Shown here piece after piece: positions 24,631-35,499 of a DNA stretch of 64,000 nt. The stretch is from Poecilobothrus nobilitatus (taxonomy: Eukaryota; Arthropoda; Insecta; Diptera; Dolichopodidae). Positions within the stretch are counted from its first letter, which is position 1; each line of letters starts with the position of its first letter. The position numbers and the translations under genes are program-made. The stretch is from NCBI GenBank assembly GCA_947095535.1, contig OX352774.1, forward strand, positions 207,192,965-207,256,964, given 5' to 3'. The notes under the pieces were generated by a model, which worked only from the letters and a program-made list of their open reading frames with translations, made no database searches and was not told the origin of the DNA.

Positions 24631-24800
24631 GATGGCCTAGTAGATAAGATAAGAGCGTATAAAATACGCTTTAAACACCGAGGGTGTGTAGGTTCGAATC
24701 CCACACTCGTCGTAAGAGTTATTCCCTCTTACGACATTTACAGCCACGCTTGAACAGGAAAGGCTGTGAAATTTTTTATGTGGCAGAGAAATGCGTTAAA
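24631..24800 (+). mobile_element. tRNA-derived SINE, copy 1
   Basis: Pol III A-box TGGCCTAGTAGATAAGA (24633-) and perfect B-box GGTTCGAATCC (24691-24701) head the element. The body contains CGTATAAAATACGCT, CGTAAGAGTTATTCCC and ACATTTACAGCC, and it ends in an A-rich then TA-rich tail (24798-24832). A second copy on the opposite strand at 41165-41345 shares head and body, confirming a family. It does not encode protein. Confidence 0.8.
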
Positions 24801-25554
24801 AAAAAAATATATATATAATGTATATATATATCTTGATAAATTTATTTATCTGTGTAAATTATGTATCGTAAATTAATCATCAGTTTTTATTAGATTTTTA
24901 ATAAAAAAAGTCATTTCAGTTTATACGAGTATATTGGTTTTAGAACAATACGAGTTTATTGGTTTTAGAATAGAAAATTTTCATGCTCCGCCACTGGTTT
25001 GTATTGATATGAATGAGATTGAGATAAATAATTGACCTAAATGTATATTTTTCATTATTAACAATTCTGAATAAGACAAAAAAGAATTAACTTTTCAAAA
25101 TGGTTATTATTATTACTTTTTTTTTTTTTTTTTTGTAAAATCATCACTATAAGATGATGTATTATCTTTAAGTGTTTATACATTTCTAATGAAAGGGGTT
25201 GTCATATTTAGAAATAATGTAAAAAAGGATTGTGTTGCTGAATAAGGAATATTTAGATATGTATATATAGAAACAAGACGAAAAAGAAAATTATAGTTAC
25301 ATATTTATTAAATTTAATTAAAAAGACAAAAAAAAAGCAAATTGTTAATTTTCAAAAAATATCTTTAAGTTTTGGGTTTAAATTTAAAATGCATATATGT
25401 ATGTAGAATTAAATATAAAGTTAATATCAAGTTTTTCTGTTTAAACAAATACTTTTCTTTCTCTCAATTGTTCCAATAAATATATTATCAACAAACATAA
25501 TTACATAATTTATAATATAAATTTGCCACATTACACATCTATCTAAGAAATGTC

Positions 25555-25690
25555 TTAGTCTTGTACAACAGCTACAACTGAGTAATCAACGGCTTAATGA
25601 AATTAATGATTCACAAAAGTGAAGCTTAGTCAAATTTGAATAATAAATGACTTAGTGGATGCTCTATGCTCCTCATATTTAATTTATACT
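25555..25690 (+). repeat. Arm 2 of the inverted repeat with 23560-23705
   Basis: Reverse-complement partner of 23560-23705. It runs directly into a tandem duplication at its right end, so the arm boundary on that side is blurred. Confidence 0.65.
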
Positions 25691-25748
25691 CCTTTTGATA
25701 TGCTCTATGCTCTATGCTCCTCATATTTAATTTATACTCCTTTTGATA
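25661..25748 (+). repeat. Tandem duplication of a 41-47-bp unit
   Basis: GCTCTATGCTCCTCATATTT...ATACTCCTTTTGATA is present twice in a row (25661-25701 and 25702-25748), nearly identical, with a further GCTCTAT slipped in the second. The near identity shows a recent event. Confidence 0.85.
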
Positions 25749-26899
25749 CAAATCTTATTCTAAACAATTTTTATTTTAAATAATAACCGAGATTCCCCTC
25801 CTTCTAATTTTGTATCAAGTTGATTCTTCACGTAATTACGAAAGTGTTATTTTTCTTAATATTACGTTGTAGATTGTATCATCTCATGATGATGGTGATA
25901 ATAATTATAATGTGTTCAATATCAATATTTCAGTAATTAAATTATTTTACTTTCGTATTTCTTTAACACTTTAATAAATTAAAAAATAAATAATAAAAAA
26001 TAACTCAAAGAAAATCAAAAAAAAAAAAAAAAATGCTAAGAAAAATTATCCAAAAATATTTAAAATAATTATTTAAAATTTTATTTAATTTATGTAATAC
26101 ATATTATTTTAAAAGTAAAAAAAAGATAATTATTTTTATATATTTAAAATTAAAATATTTTTTTATAAAATGAATAAAAAAGATGTTTTTCCTTCGTAGT
26201 CCATTTATAATAAATAAAAATTAAAAAAGCTCCTAAATGTATGCATTAATTTTTTTTTGGTTAATGTTAAAGTCTTGTTCCAATTATTGCAATTCATTAC
26301 TATATATTGTTTTAAAGAAACTGTAAGTTCTCAAACATTTTATTGTTAACACAACTGCGAAATTACATAATTTTGTTTTTCAGACCACTGTTACAGCGTT
26401 GTTAAGTACAACCAATGCAGTGTGGGTTCAAATCATGTATACCAGGTACAGCAAATTTTTTTAATTGGAAAGAAAATTAATGAAAAAGCTTCTCTTCTTT
26501 TCTATCTTTTTTAACAAATTCCGTTTACTATCAAATATATAAGGTAAAATATATAATATAAACAAAATAAATAATATTACTATATAAGTTAATAATAGCA
26601 TTTACATTTAATAACCTTAGTAACGGATGATTCTATTTGGTTGCACACGCTACCTAAAGTCTAAGAAGCCATTACTTCATACAAAGTTATTATTGGTTTA
26701 GGTAATTGGGAGAACTAAAGACATTTTTGTATAAGTTTTTCCAAAATAAAAATATTTAAAAAACAAATTTGAAGAAATTTAATTTGAAGAAAAACATTAC
26801 AGAATAAAGTAATAATAATCATTTTAGCAGATAAGAAAACTAACGAAAAAACTTAGAAAATTTAAAGGTAAATAGGATAAAGAGGATAATAACAGCGAA

Positions 26900-27265
26900 A
26901 TAACAGGGTAATACGGAAGAAGTGGAAGGTAAATTGAAGACGAATCTTTACAGATTACAAAGACCTGTTTGCAAATTTTATAATAAACCATTTCTTTCAG
27001 ACGGGGACATATTGGACGGAACTTATTCGATATTTGAGCTGTTCTCACAATAAATGAGTTTCAATAACCAATATTAAACCACCTAGGGGCACTTGAAATC
27101 ACCCTGTTATTGCGATGGAATTGTGTTTCGAGAGGGATTACCGAATTTACTTCAAAAGAACAAATGTCATTACCTACAAGATATTTATAAAACAGGGATA
27201 ATGCGCCAATATTTTTAGTTATGTTGAGAGGAGTAAAAGTTACCTGAGTATTAAAATCGTCATTT
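26900..27265 (-). pseudogene. Non-LTR retrotransposon C-terminal fragment
   Basis: Minus-strand translation reads IGALSLFYKYLVGNDIC, then SVIPLETQFHRNNR, then after a stop NSFIVRTAQISNKFRPICP. This is the usual C-terminal block of Jockey-type ORF2 (sLFYkYf-G-C, P....R-tR, sSFiPRTs-lWN-LP). One internal stop and a decayed continuation show a dead fragment. No other domain is preserved next to it. Confidence 0.68.
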
Positions 27266-28029
27266 AGACGTCAGACGCGATTTTGGATTTTGTGGAATAG
27301 TAGAATACTATAATATTGCATTATCCTATATCTTATTGCATTATCTTCATAATGCTTAATAAAGGGGAAAAAATTAAACATCAAAAATTTCACTAATATT
27401 CGAAAACAATAAAAGTTTTAAAAAATAGAACATATTATGTTCACAGTTCATATGAACATAGTCAAAAATAGGCCAAATAGACCAAACATATAGTCATCAA
27501 CTTTTATACTTACGAAGTGCTGTCTCTAGATCCAAAACAATCATATGAGTCACAAATGTCAAACAGTATTTGCCTCACTATATAATCATATCAACATACA
27601 TAATACTTAAATCGATTTAAATTAAAAACATCTTTAAAATGAAGGATTTTTTAGTGATTACTTTTTATTTTTTGTTTTATTTAACTTTTAGAAAATTTTT
27701 GTTTTATTTAATAAATAAAAAATCGAAAACTGGAAATAGAAACTAATAGCAAAATTTATGAATTAATAAAAATTTTCAGAGAAATTCTTTTTCAAAATAT
27801 AAATATAAATAATAAGTTTTGTTTATTTTATGTTTTCTCAAAAATTTCAAAGGCAAGAAATGCTAAACAATCCAATATTGATGGTCAAATGTAGTTTTTT
27901 TTTTAACGAAAATATTTTACTTTTATTTGTATACTGGCAGCAATATCCAGCGTTGCCCGAAGTATTTTCTTGATTTTATTATTATTATTATTATTTTTGC
28001 GTTAATATAATTTAATTAATTTAGTTGAA

Positions 28030-28140
28030 CCTAATATATAAAGCAGAAAGTGTGTTTGTTTATCTCAGATTCACATGAAAAGCACCGGTTCGATTGAAAT
28101 CAAATTTTGCAGAAACATTTTTAGGAGCCTAAGGAGTTAT
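28030..28140 (+). repeat. Probable interspersed repeat of common arthropod type
   Basis: ATATAAAGCAGAAAGTGTGTTTGTTTATCTCAG (core shown is 28037-28056) followed by CACCGGTTCGATTGAAATCA resembles the AAAGTctGTTTGT...GACCGATTTTGATGAAATTT block found in many non-autonomous insect repeats. Sequence to about 28600 alternates such GC-richer islands with AT-rich filler. Family not identified. Confidence 0.35.
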
Positions 28141-28629
28141 AGGAGCTATATCTCATTCACCGCGATTCATTAACTCAATGCAGCCCGAGAGTCTTTCAAA
28201 GCTTCTTAGTTTTTTCATTGTCCTGCCGCAAATAACATTTGTTTTTCTTATCTTTAGGGGTATACTGAAGAAAAATTGGTTGTATGTATTATATTAACCG
28301 GATTTGGCTCAACGGGCTTCCAAAAAATTTTTTTATCTCCGATTTATGTTTAATTTTGTTAGTTGGTTTTATGGTCTTAAAGAAAACCGGTAACAAATTT
28401 TTATTAAGTTCTAGTAACCCGTTCGGACACCAGGGCCGAACGAAGTTTTTGAATTTTTTTTGTTGTCTTGCTTAAAGTTTTTAATCAATTGATTTGGAAA
28501 TTTGCAAATGTATTAGTCGTTAGCATAAAAGCTCACTAAGTTAATTTGGTTACGATCCATCAACCCGTCTCGACACCAGGACTCAATGAAATTTTTTAAT
28601 ATTTTTGTTGTTATCGTATTTAAACGGTT

Positions 28630-30573
28630 TAACTAATTTAGTTGAACAATTGCGCAAGTGTTGCTTTTTCTTAAAGTCTTTATAAATAACAAAATATAAT
28701 TAAACTTTAAAAATGATAAGATTTTTTCTTGGTTAAAGTGAAAAAGGTCAAAATTTACATTAATTTTCTATTTACAATATTTTAAAATAATAAAAACTAA
28801 TTCAGAAATAAAAAAAAAAAAAATCATTTCAAATAAATATTTAATAAATTCTGTATATCTAAATCCTTAACAAATTCATTTAACTTATATTTTATTTTAA
28901 AAAAAGCAAACTTATATAGAACCAGGATTTTTTTTCTTTGTAATTTTATTAACCAATAATATGTCATTATGTCCTGTACAATTTTATATTTCATAAAAAC
29001 CATATACTTGTACTGTATAATAATAAAGAAATCGTTTTCTACAATAATTTATTTTTTTATTTCTTCAATCATTTACCAATCAATGAAATTTTATATCCAT
29101 TTTGATTGTATGTAATAAAAAATAAAACTAATATGATATTATTATATTATCATAAAATCGATTTATTCATTTATTATCCTGAAAAAAAAAAAAATAATAC
29201 TATGTCCTTGTATTACAAACATTCTGGTTAAAATATATTTCCAACTTTCTATATATTATATGTACAAAGTTTTGTTACAATTTAAAGCTTTCTTCATTCA
29301 AACCAAATTTTTTATATTCAAAACATTCTGAAAGCAAAAAAAAAAAGGACAATTAAATATTTGTTTTTGATCCTTGAACTTAAAAAAACGCAAAAAAAAA
29401 AAAAAAGAAAGAAATTTACCCATCAAGTTATCAAAGATACATTTAAAAACACATTATCCTTAATATTATTTGTTGATAAGCTTCAAATTGCGATATAAAT
29501 GTGACATTTAGATCTGGAAAAACAAAAAATTATATGATAGAAAGCCAATAAAAAAAAGCCTTTCTAAATTTTTTTCATTTTCTGTTGTTGTGATTGTGAT
29601 ACGAATAATCGAAAATTTGAATCAAAATTATTGAATCAAAATTTTTATAAAAGTACATGTAAGAATTAAAATTTAATTGGGAAATTAAGAATTAATATTG
29701 GAAAAAAATGGTTCATTGGAAATTGTAATTGATTACATATTAAAATTTTTCTCTAAGAAGAATGTGATATTATAGAAGAAGTTTATACAATCGAATATCA
29801 ATGTAATTTCAAAGTTATTGAATAGTTAGAAAAACTTTGAACTATAATGAGCTAGAATGAAGAAAATTATATTATTTTCTTCATTAAGAATGATATTAAA
29901 GAAGAAAAGTAATTTAGTAATTTTGAAACCATAAAAAAAGCTTTTTTCAATTTTTTTCTACGATTTTTTTCAAACAGTCTGCACAGTTTTTCCACTCTTC
30001 AGAATTAATATGGAAGTTCCACAAAAAGGGTTTTTTTTATAATGAAGACCCAGTAATTTCGACTTATGCACCTTTTTTATTAATGTTTTTTTTTAATTAT
30101 TTGGTTACTATTTTAGTTACTAATTTTAAAATTTGCAATAATTAGAGTTTTATAAATAATATACAATGAAGAGCTAAATTGAGCTTTAAGGAGAAAGACC
30201 TAAATCACTTATTGATATTTCATTAATTAGGAAGTTTTTGATTTATGACAATAATGAGTGTGGGATAAAGGTTGAATTTGGTCTGGTTAGAAAAGGTCTG
30301 TTTTTTTAACTGCCATATATTTGTTCATTTAAATGTGTAAAATATTCAATATATATGTATATATATATACACATCTATAATATAATACGTCCATACCAAT
30401 CATACGAAAGTTCATTTATGTACATATATGAAAAAAAAAAATCCGAGACCAAAACTTGCTTTAAGAAACTTTAAAAAAAAAAGTTGAAAAATGAGACTAA
30501 ATTTCCAAATCGATATTGTAGCGACATCTAAACTTTTTTGTTGCCATTTGGACTTCTCTATGTAGTCTCTGAT
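28630..30573. other. AT-rich stretch without recognised genes
   Basis: Only homopolymer runs and low-complexity sequence, plus an (AT)n/(TG) microsatellite near 30345-30370. No exon candidate or structured repeat was recognised. Confidence 0.45.
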
Positions 30574-32234
30574 AATACACAAGATGTTGGCGAGACCTTG
30601 CCAACATGTAAAAAAATATATTTTATATCTATAATAAAACACTCACACTGAATGTAAGCTAAACTGGCAATGATGATATTTCTGTATATTTATTTAATAA
30701 GTTAAAATTTTATTACCAGAGACACAAATCTTTGACTCATAGTATTATCAAGAGACACAAACCGTTCATTAAAAATATAAATAAATTTAGTAAATATTAT
30801 TACTCGAGACCAAATTTTTTACTAGAAGCTGCTAGAAGTATTATCAGAGACACAAAGTGTTCATTAAAAGTAAGTACAGTCAAAAAAGGAAAAGTACATA
30901 CTTAAAAAACACAGATTTTCAATAAAAATAAATTCAGCCAATTTTAAATTTTTAAATTTCATCGCCATATCCATTTTGAACTGGTCGCAGCGGTAAATTA
31001 AAAATAAATTATTAATCTTCTGTTGGCGTTTTCAATCTTTGTTTTGGAAAAAAAAAATAAAAATAGGTAGTCTTAATAAAATTAAAACGCCTGAAAGTGA
31101 AAAGAGCAAAGTTTATTGTAAGCCTCATATTTATAAGAAAAAAATAATAGGCCAATTTTTTTCTTGACTTTGTTTTCATTAGTATAAAAGCTGGTAAAAG
31201 CTTCGTAACAGACTTTAAAGTAGTTTTGTTTATTTAGGTTGAAATTTAGACTTTTAAGCTAAATTCTCGGTATAACTGGTATATAACATAAAATATTCGA
31301 AATTTTTTTATTAATATAAAATTTGGCAGACTTAAATAATTATAATTCATAACAGAAGTCTGGAACTTACCAAATATTATAGAAATGGATATTTTTCTTA
31401 AAAATAAAAAAAAACTAACATAGAAAATATCATTTTAGAAGCCTTCTCTCACAATAGATTCATAATTTTGTACTAATTTATTATTAGACCATTAAATTAA
31501 AAAGCTGTCGAAAACAACTGTCACAAAAAAAAGCCCCCGAAAATTTATGAAATTTCATTATCAGAGACATGAATCTTTTATTAAATATACCAAAGACCTC
31601 TTCCAAAGTACATTTAAATAAAATAAATTCAGCAAATTTTTTTCAAGCAAAAAAAAAATAAACGCAAAAGACTTGAAAGTAGTTTTGGTAATTAAAGTAA
31701 TTTCGGGGCGAAAACAACTGTTTTTCATCGACATAAAAATTTTTTTTTACAACTAAAGAAAAATAGAGAGTAAAATTTTAACAAATATTAAAATTATTTC
31801 GATTATTGGTATTGTTTTAAATGTAACAAAAAAAAAATGTCGTAGCGGTTGGTGTTGGTTGGTTTTTCGCCGGTTTTTATTGTGCACTTTATACATGTGT
31901 TTCAAACAATTTTTGAGATATCGGCACGAACTTTTACCCTGAATGTGTTTTTAGCTTGGACCATTTTTTCTCAATAATTAAAAATCTGTCAAAAATTATC
32001 GCCACAAAAAAACGGCGAGAATAAATTAATAAACTGTACCTAACATTTTTAATTTTATGTGTTTAGATTTGTTTTATGTTTTTTTTCTATTACAAGTAAG
32101 TAAGTGATTTTAACGTTTTTTTAATGGTGCTGATATAAAAATGAAATTTTTAGGTAGTTTATTAAGGGAGTCAGTATGATAACGTAAATGTTTTTAAATC
32201 TATAGAAATTGTGCAATTGCACAGGGGATTCTAG
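30574..32234 (+). repeat. Left arm of a long inverted repeat (partner 42322-44884)
   Basis: Matches the right arm in reverse complement along its whole length. The outer end is AATACACAAGATGTTGGCGA. The inner end is a perfect dyad TGTGCAATTGCACA (around 32210-32223) followed by GGGGATTCTAG. Divergence is modest and includes indels. The GAGACACAAA motif recurs at about 30720, 30752 and 30842, with diverged forms at 30805 and 31563. No coding frame is seen. Confidence 0.85.
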
Positions 32235-32429
32235 TAATATTTGTATTATCTAAGTTAATTTTCAAAATTAAATTTTTTCTATTTTTTATTTAAGTTCGAT
32301 TGTAAAGTTAGAAAAGTCAGAATCGAATTTTAATTTATTTAAGATGAAAATTGGAAGCTGCTATGTTAAACTTATGGTGTAATACAACTTTACTAAATGT
32401 AAAAAACCACAGAATTACCACTAAAAAAT

Positions 32430-32890
32430 TTTAATTTGAATTTTCCAGACGATTTTTCAATTAAAATTCTGTTATTTAAAATTAAATGTCATTATATTCG
32501 GATCATTATGTATTTTTTTTTACATATCAAATTACTACAATTAAAATAATACCATAATGTCTATAAAAGCTTAAAGAATAATAAAAGACATTTCAAAAAA
32601 TGAATATCTTTTGGTAATCTGATTTGAATAATACACCCAATTAAAGTCTTATTAAAACAAAATAAGATTTCTTTTTAAATGGATAAAATATGGAAGATAA
32701 ATAATTGAAATCCTTTTAATATCATATTAAAAAAGTATTAATTTTGTCTTAATGAACCATCAAATGAAATATTCCATTAAATTCTTTTCAATTATTATTT
32801 AATTTTTAAATGCCTTTTATTTTTTCAAACGAAACAATTAACCAATATAAAGTTAAGTTATTCATTATTAAAGAGCGCTTTTAAGTAATC
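32430..32890 (+). repeat. Direct repeat copy 1 inside the spacer (partner 38560-39160)
   Basis: Shares with 38560-39160 GAATTTTCCAGAC, AAATATCAAATTAC-type and TTAAAGTCTTATTAAAACAA blocks in the same order and orientation. It lies just inside the left inverted-repeat arm. Noncoding. Confidence 0.7.
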
Positions 32891-33234
32891 TTTACTATTT
32901 AAGTAATCTTTTTCTTTAATTGGAAACAATTCCAGGTCGCGAATCGAGTATACAATTCTTATAATGCTTTTACTAATTTTCCAAACTTTTCTCTTTTATA
33001 ACAATTTGAATTTTCATCTAAAGGAAATTCTTCAAATACAAATAAACTTTTTTAAGAATATTCAATATTTAAAACGTAATGAATGTTCTTAATTCAGGTT
33101 ACTTGAAATACTGGTAGAGTAGTCAAAAACATTTAAAATTAAGAAAGACTGTGACAACTTTAAGATACTCATATGAACATCAAAATATGCGTTTCCATAA
33201 ATTCATATTTTAGAAAAATTAAAATATTTGACTT

Positions 33235-33605
33235 AGTGGGGGATATATTTATGTAAATTTCGGAATAGTATGACAGCTACTGGAACCTTTTACCTCAAAC
33301 CAACCAAATTTGCAGAAGTTGTTTACCCAAATCTTCTTTTAACAAAATTTTAGGTCCCCAGATTAATTAGACACTGAGTTATATTAATATAAGAAGGGTA
33401 TTTTTTAGCTGCTACTCCAATTCGTAGTTCGGACTTATCCAATTTCAATAACAGAAGGGGCATTTATATAAAAACGGTAAAAATTTCAGAATCCTAGTTC
33501 CATTATATTTTCTAAGTTTTTGTAATGACGGACGCACATGGACGCACATAGACGCACATGGACGCACATGCTAAATCGACTCAGAATTCAATCCTGAGGA
33601 AGAAT
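33235..33605 (+). mobile_element. Fragment of the TE family seen at 49712-50986
   Basis: GATATATTTATGTAAATTTCGG, ATGACAGCTACTGGAAC and AACCAAATTTGCAGAAG match the left arm of the 49712 element. The fragment ends in four 10-bp GGACGCACAT units (33530-33569) and the CTAAATCGACTCAGAATTC tail that is common to this group of repeats. No coding capacity. Confidence 0.6.
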
Positions 33606-34229
33606 TAAAATGCGAACAGAAAAAGTAAAATCAGAAATAAGAAATAAGATTAGAAATGATGGAAAATTAATAGTGAAGTGAAGTGAAGCAAAAAACTTAT
33701 TCTCGTTTAAAAATATCGAATTAAAATTTGAAATTTCCTATTTTTATTCCAAAATGGCATTTTAAATTAATGATAAGATAAAAATTTAATGTTATATTTA
33801 AAAAACTATTTTCCTCTCAGTTTTCTTTTATTTAATTTTTAAAATATTTAAGGTGGGTAGGTAGGTAGGATGGTGACCTTGACGATGCTACGTGAAGGTC
33901 TCAATTAGCACTATATTGCGCCAGTTTGATACCACTGCACTCACGTGACATGGTGTAAAATATTTAAAGAAATACAAAAGAATTTCAAGAGCGAGAATTT
34001 CAATTTTTAAAATAATTGAGATATAAATCTTTCTAAAGAAAAAGGCAATAAATCTTCTTTTCAGAATGAATATTAAAATAATTTTGATATTAAAATATCA
34101 ACTTAAACAAATCCATATAAGCTGCATTGAATAGAAAACAGCAGTAAATTAGATTATAATAACATACTATACTCTATATATTATAATAATAAATTAAACA
34201 AGGTAGAATGTAAACCAACGGTTTTTAAA

Positions 34230-35499
34230 AGCGCACATTTCCAAAACTCAATACAAACTGTTTAGAAGTGTGACTTGGACAAAAATTTGAAAATTTCATG
34301 TAGTAAGAAAAAATGTGAAAATAGGACATTTTTGAAATTTTGAGGGGCTATAAGTCCGGAATCCTATATAACTAAGAAAAGCCGTTAACACACGTAAAAA
34401 TATATTATTAAACCTTTAATTTTCGTGTCTTGCCGAAGAAAAATGTTTACAGGTGCTTAAGTTACAGGTGTCTAAAAATAGCAAATTTTCAATTTTTGAG
34501 GCGTAATAACTCTTAAAGAGGGGGTGTTACAAAAAAATTTTGTGAGGAAACTTATACTAATTCTAAAAGTTCTTCTTGTCTCAAAATTTCAGGTTTCTAT
34601 CAAAAGGGGTGCCGGAGTTATGAAAAAAGAAATTTCATGCAAAATGTGGTTTTCACATAACGGTAAATTTAAATAGTAAATTACAAAATATTACATAATT
34701 TTGATATTTTTTTATATAGATAATCAAATTTTCGATCTTCTGGCGGTTTTAGATTGCAAAATTATTATGCAGAGGCCGAGATATATACATCTGAAAATGG
34801 GGCTTTTTCGCAATTTTGAAGAGCTGCAACTTTGGAACCCTTTACAATTAAAATAAACCTTTAACACACATAAAAATATATTATTGTAGCTTTAATTTTT
34901 ATATCTTGCAGAAGTAAAATGTGTACAGGTTCCTAAGTTACAGGTGTTTAAAAATAGCAAATTTTCAATTTTTAAGCCCTAATAGCTCATAAACAGGGGG
35001 TGGTCCAAAAAAATTTTCTGAGCAAACTTATACTAATTCTAAAAGTTCTTTCTTGCCTCAAAATTTGAAGCTTCTATCTAGAAGCGTGCCGGAGTTATGA
35101 AAGTAGAAAAATCATGCAAAATTTGGTTTTCACATAACGGTAAATTTAAATACTAAATTTAAAAAAATTGTATAATTTTGATATTAATTTATAAAGATAA
35201 AAGAAATACCTGTCGAATGACGTTTTCAGATTGAAAAAATCTTATGCAGAACATAAGATATATGCATTTAAAAATAGGGCTTTTTCAAAGTTTGAGGGGC
35301 TGTAGCTCCGTAATGGGGGGGGGGCTACATGAAAAAGTTGTTCCACAAAATTATTTTTTTTATGAGACCTACCTATGGTTAAAATTTTTTTTCTCTATCT
35401 TTAACGGTGTAGAAGTTTTGTAAACAGACGGACGGACGGACGGAAGGACAGAGTGAAACTAATAAGCACATTTTTTCAAAATTTTTTTGGAAATGTGCT
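34230..35499 (+). mobile_element. Terminal-inverted-repeat element made of tandem 477-bp units
   Basis: Ends are AGCGCACATTTCCAAAA (34230-) and, inverted, TTTTGGAAATGTGCT (to 35499). Inside are two full units and part of a third, with period about 477 bp (starts near 34324, 34800 and 35277). Each holds GAGGGGCTATAAGTCC-type, TTAACACACGTAAAAATATA, TTACAGGTGTCTAAAAATAG, GTGCCGGAGTTATGAAA and TTCACATAACGGTAAATTTA in order. Near the right end comes a GACG microsatellite (35426-35442). Related single unit at 54840-55400. No transposase frame, so non-autonomous. Confidence 0.75.

Noticed and set aside
26395..26460. tRNA-like stretch with GGGTTCAAATC
   Set aside because: B-box only; no A-box at the right distance and no cloverleaf could be drawn.
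30412..30642. 76-codon minus-strand frame over the outer end of the left inverted arm
   Set aside because: The matching end of the right arm does not keep the frame; low-complexity composition.
33530..33569. Four GGACGCACAT units, considered as CRISPR-like or regulatory array
   Set aside because: Units are contiguous with no spacers and belong to the microsatellite tail of a transposon group; this is a eukaryotic genome.
33855..33960. GGTAGGTAGGTAGG followed by a GC-richer island
   Set aside because: Looks like a repeat fragment, but no second copy in the window and no recognised family; not enough to call.
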